From: Chloroflexota bacterium
GTDB lineage: Bacteria; Chloroflexota; Anaerolineae; Anaerolineales; UBA4823
Reading direction: 5' to 3'
Assembly (NCBI GenBank): GCA_023395675.1
Contig: JAEWYL010000246.1
Coordinates: 1 to 14,442, forward strand
Length of the DNA: 14,442 nucleotides
Shown here: piece by piece, positions 1 to 6,805 of the stretch
Layout: each line of letters begins with the position of its first letter
Position numbering within the stretch: position 1 is the stretch's first letter
The notes under the pieces: model-generated
Seen by the model: the letters and a program-made list of their open reading frames with translations, nothing else
What the model was told of the DNA's origin: nothing
The model's database searches: none
Translations under genes and position numbers: made by a program

Positions 1-2651
1 GGTCCCAGCCGGGCGCGCAGGGCGGCCGCGCCGCGCCGCAGGCCCCGGGCCAGTTCCCGCGGGGTGAGGGCCAGGCGCCGCACGGCGATATCGAAGGGCA
101 GCAGCAGGGCCGCCAGGGCCAGCAGCCAGGGCCAGACCGGGCGGCGGGCGCGCCCGGCCTCGAAGTCGCGGCGGAAGACCGCCTCCGGCGCCTCGGGCGC
201 GAGGCCCCCGCCGGCAATCCCCGCCAGCCGGGCCAGGGCCTGCGGGTCGCCCTCCAGCTCCCGGTACTCGGGCGAGTAGGCGAAGACCCAGCCGGTGGTC
301 TCCGCCGCCGCCTCCGGGCCGGGACCCGCATCCGTTGGCGGGGCCTCTCCGGAGAGGCCGATCAGGTACACGCCCGGCTCCCCGGGGGTGAAAACGGCTT
401 CGTAGCGCCCCGAGGCGGTCTGCTCCAGCGCCAGTTCCAGCGCCTCGCCCTGCGGGCTCAGGAGGCGCGCCTGTAGGGCATAATGGTTCAGGTACTCGCC
501 CGCCGCCGTCTGGGCGTTCACCACCAGGCGCGCCCGGTCCCCTTCCAGCTCCACCCGGGCGTCCAGCACCCCGGTGGAGGGCTGGCGCAGGGTGTAGCGC
601 ACCGCCTGGGGCCAGAAAGCGGCGTAGCCGGGCCAGGCGAGCCAGTCCCGGGCCCAGCGCCCGGTGGCGTCCGAGGTGAAAGCCACCGCCCGGCCCAGGC
701 CGTACTGCCAGGAGGCCAGGATGGGGTCCTCCTGGGGCGAGAGCAGCACATTCCGGGCGGAGGCCTTGGGGCTGGTGGCGACGTAGCCGTGCAGGGGCGG
801 CGTTTCGTTAATCCCGGAGAGGATGGGCGAGGGCGCGCCCAGGAGCGGGTAAAAGCTCTCTTCAATAATATACGAGCGCGAGGCCAGGGAGGTCTCTTCG
901 GTGAAGATGCTCGGGATCGAGCCGGGGTCGGCCGCGAAGTGGTAGCGCCCCCCGCCGGCGGCGGCGAGGTCGGGCAGGAAAGCGGCCGCGTCCTGGCCCA
1001 CGCCCACCGTCGAGAGGGTGACGCCGTGCTCGCCGTACAGCTCCAGGGCCAGCTCCTGGAGGCCGGCGGGACTGGCGCCCCCGTCGGTGAGCAGGATGAT
1101 GTGCTTCACCTGGCCCGGGTCCTGGGGCAGCTCCCGGGCGGCCGCCTGCAGGCCCGCCAGGATATCGGTGCCCCCGCCGGTGCGCAGGCCGGCGATGGCG
1201 GCGCGCAGACCCTCGGGCTGCGTGAGGTCCTGGATGGGCGCCACCCAGGTAGCGCTGTCGTCGAAGGCCACCACCCCCACCCGGTCGCTGGGGAAGAGCA
1301 GGTCGAGGGAGCGAATGGCGGCTTCTTTCGCCAGCTCCAGCTTGGCGGCGCCCCCGCTGGTCTCCGCCATGCTGCCCGAATGGTCAATAATGAACAGCAG
1401 GGTCACCACCGGGCGGCGAAGCGGGTCTTTGAGCTGCATCTCGACCGGCAGGGTCTCCTCCAGGGGGGTGCGGTAGTAGCCCCCGACCCCGAAGCTGGTC
1501 GGGCCGCCCACCGCCAGCAGCCCGCCCCCCAGGTCACGCACGTAAGCCTGCAGGGCCTCCATCTGGCGCTGGCTCAGCGAGCGGGCGGGCACGTCCACCA
1601 GCACCACCGCCGAATAGGGCAGCAGGCCCGAGGCCTCGGGGGGTAGTTCGCCCGGGGCGGCCGCCTGCACCTGGATCTGCGCGGCCTGCAGCGCCTCCCG
1701 GAGCTGGGCGGCCTCGTCGGGGCGGGTCTCGCCCGAAAAGAGCGCCTCCCCCGGCGGGGGCGAGACCACCAGGACCCGTGGCGGTCCTTCGACCTGGGTG
1801 AACCCCGCCAGGCGGTTGTTCTGGAAAAAGCCGTCCGCCGCAGGGTCGAGCTGGACCTCGTAAACGTAAAAACCCGGCTCCCCGGCGCGCAGCGGCAGGC
1901 TGAACTGCTCCTCGCCCGGGCCCAGCTCCAGCTCGCCCTCGTACACCAGGCTCTCCCCGGCAAACACGCGCACCCCGGCGCGGGTGGGCTGCGAGGCGGC
2001 CGCGCCGATCTGCAGCTCGAAGGTCTCTCCCTGGCGCAGGTTGGGCGGCAGGTCCACCCGGGTGAGCAGGGCCTCCGGCCCCTCTCCGGCGGGCAGCGGG
2101 ATGGCCCAGAGCTCCACCCCGCCGGAGGCGGCCAGGCGGGCCGCCGCGGCCGCCTCGCCGGTATTGTCCTGCCCGTCCGAGAGGATCACCATGCGCTTGC
2201 CTGCCTCCGGCGGGTAGAGGGCCAGCCCCAGGCGGATGGCCTCGCCCAGGTCGGTGGCCCCGGTCTGGGGGACCGAGGCCAGCGGCCCCAGGACCGGGCT
2301 GGAGGACATGGGGCGCTCGACCAGCGCGTCGCCGCCGAAAACGACCACCGCCGCCTGGTCCCCGGCGCGCATACCCTCCAGCGAGCGGCGCACGTAGCCC
2401 AGCGCGGCCTCCCGGGAGGCCTCGGGCATGGAATCGGAGGCGTCAATCAGATACACCACCGCCAGCTCCTGCGCGGCGCGCACCAGCTCCAGACCCGCCA
2501 GCGAGAAGATCAGCAGGGTGAGGATCAGCAGGCGCAGGGCCAGGGCCAGGCGCTCGCGGGCCCGGTTCGGGCCGGGCCGGGGCCAGCCGAGGGCTGCAAC
2601 CGCGGGCAGCAGGAGCAGCAGGAGCAGGGCGAGGGGGCTGGCAAACCTCAT
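1..2651 (-). CDS. Double-VWA, membrane-anchored protein with amidotransferase-like domain (3' end outside window)
   Basis: About 883 residues are visible and the frame is still open at base 1, so the C-terminus is missing. The start is ATG at 2651, 24 bp after the upstream epimerase gene. Two N-terminal hydrophobic segments (about residues 5-22 and 35-54) are followed by a first von Willebrand factor A domain with MIDAS motif DASDS at 70-74. Residues about 285-390 resemble the class I glutamine-amidotransferase fold often found in such proteins (VLVVSPPPGE, then GGGLLAVGG). A second VWA domain has MIDAS motif DHSGS at 423-427, with LLTDGGAS further on. A hydrophobic stretch (WPWLLALAALLLPFDIAV, about 838-856) suggests another membrane pass. 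The N-terminal arrangement resembles BatA/BatB-type proteins. Predicted role: a membrane-held, metal-dependent adhesion or assembly platform facing outside the cytoplasm. No enzymatic activity can be claimed. The architecture is clear; the cellular function is unknown. Confidence 0.88.
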   Translation of the reverse strand, partial: MRFASPLALLLLLLLPAVAALGWPRPGPNRARERLALALRLLILTLLIFSLAGLELVRAAQELAVVYLIDASDSMPEASREAALGYVRRSLEGMRAGDQAAVVVFGGDALVERPMSSSPVLGPLASVPQTGATDLGEAIRLGLALYPPEAGKRMVILSDGQDNTGEAAAAARLAASGGVELWAIPLPAGEGPEALLTRVDLPPNLRQGETFELQIGAAASQPTRAGVRVFAGESLVYEGELELGPGEEQFSLPLRAGEPGFYVYEVQLDPAADGFFQNNRLAGFTQVEGPPRVLVVSPPPGEALFSGETRPDEAAQLREALQAAQIQVQAAAPGELPPEASGLLPYSAVVLVDVPARSLSQRQMEALQAYVRDLGGGLLAVGGPTSFGVGGYYRTPLEETLPVEMQLKDPLRRPVVTLLFIIDHSGSMAETSGGAAKLELAKEAAIRSLDLLFPSDRVGVVAFDDSATWVAPIQDLTQPEGLRAAIAGLRTGGGTDILAGLQAAARELPQDPGQVKHIILLTDGGASPAGLQELALELYGEHGVTLSTVGVGQDAAAFLPDLAAAGGGRYHFAADPGSIPSIFTEETSLASRSYIIEESFYPLLGAPSPILSGINETPPLHGYVATSPKASARNVLLSPQEDPILASWQYGLGRAVAFTSDATGRWARDWLAWPGYAAFWPQAVRYTLRQPSTGVLDARVELEGDRARLVVNAQTAAGEYLNHYALQARLLSPQGEALELALEQTASGRYEAVFTPGEPGVYLIGLSGEAPPTDAGPGPEAAAETTGWVFAYSPEYRELEGDPQALARLAGIAGGGLAPEAPEAVFRRDFEAGRARRPVWPWLLALAALLLPFDIAVRRLALTPRELARGLRRGAAALRARLG

Positions 2652-2675
2652 TCCGTCAGACGCCTACCCAAGCGT

Positions 2676-3761
2676 TCATCTCCTGCGCCGCCCGAGCAGC
2701 CAGGCGGCCAGCAGCAGGCCGGCCGCCGCCAGCGCCAGCCCGCCGGCCGCCCGCCGCTGCTCCGGAGTCAGGAGCGCGGGCGGCCCGCCTGCCTCCATGG
2801 CGGACAGGGCCTCCCGGAAGGATTCGGCGGGCGGGCGCGCCCTCCAGCCCAGCTCGCGCCGGGCTTTCTCTGCGCTGGCGATGTACGAGGCTTCCAAAAT
2901 CGCCACCGCATCCCGGCTGAAGAGGGGCGGGATGGGCAGGACCTCGCCCAGGCGGCCCATCAGGGGGGCGAAGGGCCTCAGGTAGCGGCCCGGGATGCTG
3001 AAAAGCGGTCCGCTGCGCCCGGTGATCTCCGCCCAGTGCTCGAACATCTCCGCCAGGCTGACCGGCGGCCCGGCCAGGATATAGCTCTCGCCCGGGCGGC
3101 CCTTTTCCGCCGCCAGGATATGCCCCTCGGCGATGTCGTCCACGTGGGCGATGGTGAGGGTGAGCTCGGGCCCCGGCAGGATGGGGAACAGGCCGCGCCG
3201 GAACTGCTCCATGAGCATGGAGACCAGGCTGTGGTCCCCCGGCCCCACCACCGCCCCCGGCTGCACGATGATCACCGGCGCGCCGCGCTCGATCAGGGGC
3301 AGGGCCACTTCGTAATGGGCCTTCCACTTGGTGCGGTCGTACTCGGTCAGAAAAGCCTGGCCCGCGGGCATGCGGTAGCTCTCGTCCACCAGCTGCCCGT
3401 GCGTATCGCCAAAGACCGCCACGGTGCTGGTGTAGACGATGCGCGGGATTCCCAGGGCGTGGGCGGTTTCGAGCACGCTGCGGGTGCCTTCCACGTTGAC
3501 GCGCTCGCCCTGCTCCTGGTCCCGGCCGCCCAGGCGGTACCAGCCGGCGACGTGGAAAACCACCTCGCAGCCCTGCATGCCGGTTCGCAGCGCCTCCGGG
3601 TCGTTCAGGTCCCCCTGCACAAAAGTCGCGCCCATACGGTGCAGCTCGGCTGCCGAGCCGGCCGAGCGCGCCAGGGCGCGCACGGCGTATCCCCGTTCGA
3701 TCAGTTTTTGGATCAGCGCCCGGCCGATAAAGCCGGTCCCACCGGTGACGAATGCCTGCAT
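2676..3761 (-). CDS. NAD(P)-dependent epimerase/dehydratase (extended SDR, DFR/HpnA-like) with C-terminal membrane anchor
   Basis: This is a 361-residue extended short-chain dehydrogenase/reductase. The Rossmann nucleotide-binding motif GGTGFIG is at residues 7-13, a catalytic Thr or Ser lies in YTSTVAVFG near 112, and the catalytic pair YDRTK gives Tyr141 and Lys145. The order and spacing fit dihydroflavonol-4-reductase-like and hopanoid-associated HpnA-like sugar epimerases; the true substrate cannot be read from sequence. The family is usually about 320-340 residues. The extra C-terminus here holds a hydrophobic helix (about 340-357) followed by GRRRR, which looks like a membrane tail. The ATG start at 3761 is supported by a strong ribosome binding site, GGGGGAGG (3774-3767), 5 nt upstream. 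The gene is followed after 24 bp by the VWA gene, so the two are probably co-transcribed. I see no convincing -35/-10 pair upstream. Confidence 0.9.
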   Translation of the reverse strand: MQAFVTGGTGFIGRALIQKLIERGYAVRALARSAGSAAELHRMGATFVQGDLNDPEALRTGMQGCEVVFHVAGWYRLGGRDQEQGERVNVEGTRSVLETAHALGIPRIVYTSTVAVFGDTHGQLVDESYRMPAGQAFLTEYDRTKWKAHYEVALPLIERGAPVIIVQPGAVVGPGDHSLVSMLMEQFRRGLFPILPGPELTLTIAHVDDIAEGHILAAEKGRPGESYILAGPPVSLAEMFEHWAEITGRSGPLFSIPGRYLRPFAPLMGRLGEVLPIPPLFSRDAVAILEASYIASAEKARRELGWRARPPAESFREALSAMEAGGPPALLTPEQRRAAGGLALAAAGLLLAAWLLGRRRR

Positions 3762-3850
3762 ATAAGCCTCCCCCGTAATGGTATAGTCTTGATCCTTGCG
3801 TGTGGAGCGATCCCAATATAGCCCTGAGAAGGGTAATCCGCAGTCTATGT

Positions 3851-3870
3851 GGCGGGCTGTCGCAGCCGCC
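3851..3870. other. GC-rich hairpin upstream of the epimerase gene
   Basis: GGC pairs with GCC and GGCTG pairs with CAGCC around a TCG loop, with one bulged G. On the plus strand a TTTTT run follows about 17 nt later, too far for a classical terminator, and no plus-strand gene precedes it. On the minus strand it lies about 90 nt upstream of the epimerase start and could fall in its leader or promoter. Function unassigned. Confidence 0.35.
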
Positions 3871-3914
3871 AGCAGACCCTAATCCTTTTTGAATTTCAGA
3901 ATCGGTAGCAATCA

Positions 3915-3978
3915 AAACCCTAAAGGTCGCCTTCAAGTCTCTTTTTAGTCAGGCTCCTTGTGGCGACCTTTAGGGTTT
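3915..3978. repeat. 17-bp perfect inverted repeat (long hairpin) in repeat copy 1
   Basis: The arm at 3915-3931 (AAACCCTAAAGGTCGCC) is the exact reverse complement of the arm at 3962-3978, with 30 nt between them. Inside the loop, CAAG (3934-3937) can also pair with CTTG (3957-3960), extending the stem. Copy 2 keeps only the inner 9 bp (AAGGTCGCC at 4017-4025 with GGCGACCTT at 4056-4064), because its left flank is the tail of copy 1. On the minus strand the hairpin lies 3' of the redoxin gene, but no U-tract follows, so a standard intrinsic terminator is not supported. Confidence 0.85.
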
Positions 3979-4110
3979 CCCTTCGCTGATCACCGATTTT
4001 GATTGTCAAAGATCATAAGGTCGCCTTCAGGTCTCTTTTCAATCTGGCTCCTTGTGGCGACCTTTAGGGTTTCCCTTCGCTGATCACCGATTTTGATTGT
4101 CAAAGTTCAT
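3923..4110. repeat. Two tandem copies of a 94-bp intergenic repeat
   Basis: Copy 1 is 3923-4016 and copy 2 is 4017-4110, in direct orientation with no spacer. They differ at 5 of 94 positions by eye (about 95% identity). Four differences cluster in the central loop region (CAAGTCTC versus CAGGTCTC, and TTAGTCAGG versus TCAATCTGG); the fifth is near the end. Both copies share the right half TGGCGACCTTTAGGG then GATCACCGATTTTGATTG. The tract is clearly AT-richer than the genes around it. It contains no open reading frame of note. It may be a non-autonomous mobile or REP-like element; dispersal in the genome cannot be judged from one locus. Confidence 0.9.
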
Positions 4111-4127
4111 CAGGGTCTTTTTCCTTA

Positions 4128-4631
4128 TTATACTCCCCCGCCCGGGGGCCCCTGCTCCTCCTCCCGCAGCCGGTCCAGCAGGGCAAGCAGCTCCTCGTCC
4201 GGGGTGATATCGGTCATATCGCTGCCGTAGTGCACAAAACGCACGATCCCCTGGCGGTCCACCAGGACCTGGGCCGGCATACGCCCGAATTTCAGCAGCT
4301 TGAACTCCTGCCCGTAGCGTTTGAGCACCAGGTGGTGCGGGTCGGGGATGCCAATGAAGGGCAGCTCGTGCTCCGCCCAGTAATCCTGGAACTCGAAGCG
4401 GTTGTCCGGGCCGATCACCACCACCTCGGCCTCCCGCCGGGTGTATTCTGCATAGTTCTGGCGCAACTGCGCCATATGCCTGCGGCAGTAGGGTCAGGTA
4501 AAGCCGCGGTTGAAGACCAGCAGCACATATTTCTCCCCGCGGAAGTCCGAAAGCCGCACCTGCTGCCCGTGCAGGTCTTCCATGCTGAAGTCGGGGGCGG
4601 GGGTATCGGGCGCGATCCTTTTTGCGCTCAT
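4128..4631 (-). CDS. Selenocysteine-containing peroxiredoxin-like protein (PRX_like2/AhpC-TSA family), TGA recoded as Sec46
   Basis: Read through one in-frame TGA at 4496-4494, this gives a 167-residue redoxin. The N-terminal part (APDFSMEDLHG, then VRLSDFRG, VLLVFNRGFT) and C-terminal part (PYCRRHMAQLR, VVVIGP, LPFIGIPDP, MPAQVLVDRQG) are both typical of the peroxiredoxin-like thioredoxin fold and join without a frame change. The TGA occupies the first cysteine of the family's CPYC active-site motif, so the site reads T45-U46-P47-Y48-C49: a UxxC redox pair with C49 as likely resolving residue. Expected role is cytoplasmic thiol-dependent reduction of peroxides or disulfides; the substrate is unknown. 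The ATG at 4631 overlaps the stop of the PHP gene (ATGA), suggesting translational coupling. A SECIS-like hairpin follows the TGA. An annotator ignoring Sec would call only bases 4475-4128, which lack the active site. Total length suits the family. A sequencing error at this codon is the main alternative. Confidence 0.88.
4450..4496 (-). promoter_or_regulatory. Putative bacterial SECIS element with the recoded UGA
   Basis: The UGA is 4496-4494. Downstream in the mRNA, U4474-C4469 (UGGCGC) pairs perfectly with 4464-4459 (GCGCCA) around the tetraloop AGUU (4468-4465). A lower stem, GCAUA (4479-4475) with UAUGC (4454-4450), extends it to 11 bp with a one-sided GAAC bulge. The loop begins 26 nt after the UGA, and its second base is G followed by U. 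This fits the known bacterial pattern of a short apical loop with a G in the first two positions, roughly 16-37 nt past the UGA. Pairing was found by eye, without energy calculation. Confidence 0.72.
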
Positions 4632-5506
4632 ATTTTTCTCCCCGCCCGGCTCCGGGCGCGCAGGTCCGCCACCATACTGTACGGCGCCGGCTCGCTGCCC
4701 ATGCGCAGAAACCCGCCCCGCCAGCCGTGCTCGTCGGACCCGCCGGTCTGGATCAGGTTGAACTGCCGCGCCAGGGCGAAGAAATACTGCCGCTCGTCCG
4801 GGCCCAGGCGCGGGTGGTAGATCTCCAGCCCGTCCAGCCCCAGGTCCGCCAGCTGCGCCACGCGTTCCGCCGAGAGCCGTCCTTCTCCGCAGCTCACCGA
4901 AACCGGGTGGGCCAGCACAGCCGCCCCGCCGGCCCTGTGGACCGCCTCGATCACCGCCCCGGCGGTCTGCCCGCTGGGCTTCCCGCGCCGCCAGCGGCTC
5001 TCCACCAGGGCCGCGGCGCCGGCCCAACCCGCCGAGGAGGTTTTGCGCTGCAGCACGGCCGCCAGCTGCAGCAGCCCGGCGTAGCGCGGGTTCTCGCTTT
5101 TCACCTCGGCCCAGCGCACCGGCTGGCCTTCGGAGTGCAGCCGGCCGGTGCAGGCCTCCAGCCGGGCCTCGAAATCCTGGACCGCCCGCCGGGTGAAATC
5201 CAGCAGGCCGGGGTCGTGAGGGTCCACAAAATAGCCGAGGATGTGGATATCCTCCTGGTTGGGCTCGCCGCGCGGGGCCTGCCAGCACTCGTCCCAGCGG
5301 CAGGTCAGCTCCAGGGCGGGGACCAGCTCCAGCCCCAGCTCGGAGGCTACGAAAGCGGCTTCATCCAGTCCGTTGAGGTTGTCATGGTCGGTAATGGCCA
5401 CCGTCTTCAGGCCCAGGCTGGCGGCGTGGTGCAGCACCTGGCCCGGGGAGGCCCGACCGTCGGAGTAATAGGTATGCAGGTGAAGATCGCAGGTGGTGTT
5501 GGGCAT
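4628..5506 (-). CDS. PHP-domain metal-dependent phosphoesterase (YciV/TrpH-like)
   Basis: This 292-residue protein carries the metal-binding motifs of the polymerase-and-histidinol-phosphatase (PHP) fold: DLHLHT with His9 and His11, then D16, TDHDN with D40-H41, E66 in PALELTC, His88 in HILGYF, AVLAHPV with His200, IYHPR with His231, and GGSDEHG with D258 and His260. The order matches COG0613 enzymes, which include E. coli YciV (RNase AM, active on 5' ends of RNA and on 3',5'-bisphosphonucleotides). The middle segment lacks the RPHIAR-like motif common in that family (here NPRYAGLLQL), so substrate may differ. I chose ATG at 5506 because AAGGAG (5517-5512) lies 5 nt upstream; a GTG at 5509 would be only 2 nt away. 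Its TGA stop overlaps the ATG of the selenocysteine redoxin gene. Confidence 0.9.
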   Translation of the reverse strand: MPNTTCDLHLHTYYSDGRASPGQVLHHAASLGLKTVAITDHDNLNGLDEAAFVASELGLELVPALELTCRWDECWQAPRGEPNQEDIHILGYFVDPHDPGLLDFTRRAVQDFEARLEACTGRLHSEGQPVRWAEVKSENPRYAGLLQLAAVLQRKTSSAGWAGAAALVESRWRRGKPSGQTAGAVIEAVHRAGGAAVLAHPVSVSCGEGRLSAERVAQLADLGLDGLEIYHPRLGPDERQYFFALARQFNLIQTGGSDEHGWRGGFLRMGSEPAPYSMVADLRARSRAGRKI

Positions 5507-5511
5507 CACAG

Positions 5512-5517
5512 CTCCTT
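5512..5517 (-). promoter_or_regulatory. Ribosome binding site deciding the PHP gene start
   Basis: AAGGAG on the minus strand lies 5 nt before ATG 5506 and only 2 nt before the alternative GTG 5509, so the ATG is favoured. Confidence 0.7.
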
Positions 5518-5613
5518 CGCCGGTTTCCGGTGATTTGAAAATTGGGTTGGGCGGCTGGCGGGCGGCAGCCGGTCAAAGGCTTCGCCGCCCCTGCTTCAAT
5601 CATACACCACAAT

Positions 5614-6798
5614 TCACGGGCCGTCCGGGCTGTAGCCCGTCAGTTCGACGAAACCCACTCCCTGCAGCGTTTCGCCCTGCAGGGAGCCGCGGGCTGCCAC
5701 CGCGCCTTCCCAGTACTGGTACGAGACGTTTAGCTCCTGGTCCGCCAGCAGCGGCCGGACCTCCAGTTCCAGGCCCAACCCCGGCGCCCGCAGCCGCCAT
5801 CCGGCGGGGTACTGCGCGCCGCTCTCGGGGCTGCGCCAGCGCCCGGTGACCTCGACCTCGAACTCGTCCCGGCTCAGGGAGCGCACCGCGCCGTCCGGCT
5901 CCACCCAGGAACCGCTCGAGAAGGGGTCCACCGTCCCGTCCTCGCGCCGGATCTGGAACACCATCAGCTCCCGGCCCCCCTCAAACTGCAGCGAGAACCA
6001 GTCCCAGCCGGTCTGGCCCTGGGTGAGGGCGCTGGTGCTGTACTCGTGGTCCATCCAGCTCGAACCGTCCAGCGCATAGGTCCTGCCGCCGGTCGCCAGC
6101 GTGCCGGTGGAGAGCAGGCGGGTCAGGCTGTAATAGTAGGAGGCGTTGCCCTCCTGCGGCCCTTTCTGGCTGTAGCCGTCCTGGCCCTGCAGCACCGGGG
6201 GCTTGGCCTCGGACAGCTCCAGTTCCAGCGCGACGTCCTCCTGGGCGGCGCGCAGCCGGTAGCGGCCGGGGCTCAGCTCTTCCACGCGCCAGTCCTCCAG
6301 CCAGACCTGGAAAGGCCCGCTCTGCGCCCCGGCCAGGCCCGCCGCCCCGCGCGCCAGCCGCTCCCAGGCCCGGTGGCCCGCGCCGTCGATGTCGCTGAGG
6401 GCGAAATGCGCCATATAGGCCTGGTCGGCGGCCCAGTCCGAGGCTCGCTCCCGGCGCAGGTCCGGCGGGACGACCGCCCGGCGGAAGAAGGTGAGCTGGT
6501 AGCCGAAGCGCCGGCCCTCGTCTGCCTGCAGGTTGCCGGTGTAATACCACCACTCGGTCTGGAAATCGGGGTGGGGGCCGTGGTCCTGCGGAAAGCGGAT
6601 CTCGCCGCCGGGGAGGGCGCGGGCGAAGCTCTCGTCCGCCTCGCCGGATAGCTCGGCGGCCGGCCCGGCGGCGGCGATCAGCCGGGCCTGGACCGGGCGC
6701 TCTTCCCAGCGGTCCAGCAGCAGGGCCAGCGCCAGCGCCCCGGCCAGCAGGGCCAGGAGCAGGGCAATGCGGGTGATTTTCTGCCTTGAAGGTGTCAT
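5614..6798 (-). CDS. COG5621 predicted secreted hydrolase (AttH/CrtC-type lipocalin-like protein)
   Basis: This 394-residue protein begins with an N-terminal hydrophobic helix (residues about 8-29, after TPSRQK), fitting a signal peptide or membrane anchor. The remainder matches the two-part lipocalin-like AttH/carotenoid 1,2-hydratase family: HPDFQTEWWYYTGNL at 76-90, YMAHFALSD near 128-136, SWMDHEYSTS at 247-256, WDWFSLQF near 265-272, and GVGFVELTGY near the C-terminus. The SWMDHE segment is among the most conserved parts of the family and probably lines the active site. Related proteins occur with FtsX-type permeases and ABC ATPases, exactly as here; the permease gene ends only 7 bp upstream. 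The reaction is unproven; a lipid or isoprenoid-like substrate at the cell surface is a reasonable inference. A carotenoid hydratase is possible but no carotenoid genes are visible. Confidence 0.88.
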   Translation of the reverse strand: MTPSRQKITRIALLLALLAGALALALLLDRWEERPVQARLIAAAGPAAELSGEADESFARALPGGEIRFPQDHGPHPDFQTEWWYYTGNLQADEGRRFGYQLTFFRRAVVPPDLRRERASDWAADQAYMAHFALSDIDGAGHRAWERLARGAAGLAGAQSGPFQVWLEDWRVEELSPGRYRLRAAQEDVALELELSEAKPPVLQGQDGYSQKGPQEGNASYYYSLTRLLSTGTLATGGRTYALDGSSWMDHEYSTSALTQGQTGWDWFSLQFEGGRELMVFQIRREDGTVDPFSSGSWVEPDGAVRSLSRDEFEVEVTGRWRSPESGAQYPAGWRLRAPGLGLELEVRPLLADQELNVSYQYWEGAVAARGSLQGETLQGVGFVELTGYSPDGP

Positions 6799-6805
6799 CA
6801 GGTTT

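Larger units (their letters stand above)
3762..4127. other. 366-bp intergenic region, AT-richer than its surroundings
   Basis: No coding sequence is supported here. Bases 3767-3774 hold the ribosome binding site of the downstream epimerase gene, and the promoter of that gene presumably lies in 3775-3900, though I could not identify clear boxes. Bases 3851-3870 hold a short GC-rich hairpin. Bases 3915-4110 hold two tandem 94-bp repeats with inverted repeats. The repeat tract ends 17 bp beyond the stop of the redoxin gene. Confidence 0.8.

Noticed and set aside
483..1646. A 387-codon plus-strand frame opposite the VWA gene
   Set aside because: Low-complexity antisense product. The minus strand encodes clear VWA motifs in this stretch.
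3998..4106. TTGACA boxes on the minus strand within each repeat copy as promoter -35 elements
   Set aside because: No TATAAT-like sequence lies 16-18 nt downstream in either copy.
3915..4110. CRISPR array or integron attC site
   Set aside because: There are only two abutting 94-bp copies with no unique spacers, and no attC core motifs, integrase or cas gene.
4128..4475. A 115-residue redoxin fragment starting at ATG 4475
   Set aside because: It lacks the fold's first strands and the active site, and its ATG is an internal Met53 of the Sec-containing protein.
4494..4496. TGA as a true stop or a pseudogene mutation in the redoxin
   Set aside because: The TGA sits exactly at the catalytic cysteine, both sides remain intact and in frame, and a SECIS-like hairpin follows. 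Random inactivation would rarely produce this.
4494..4496. TGA read as tryptophan through an alternative genetic code
   Set aside because: TGA ends several intact genes here, including the PHP and SDR genes, so the standard code is in use; the family has Cys, not Trp, at this position.
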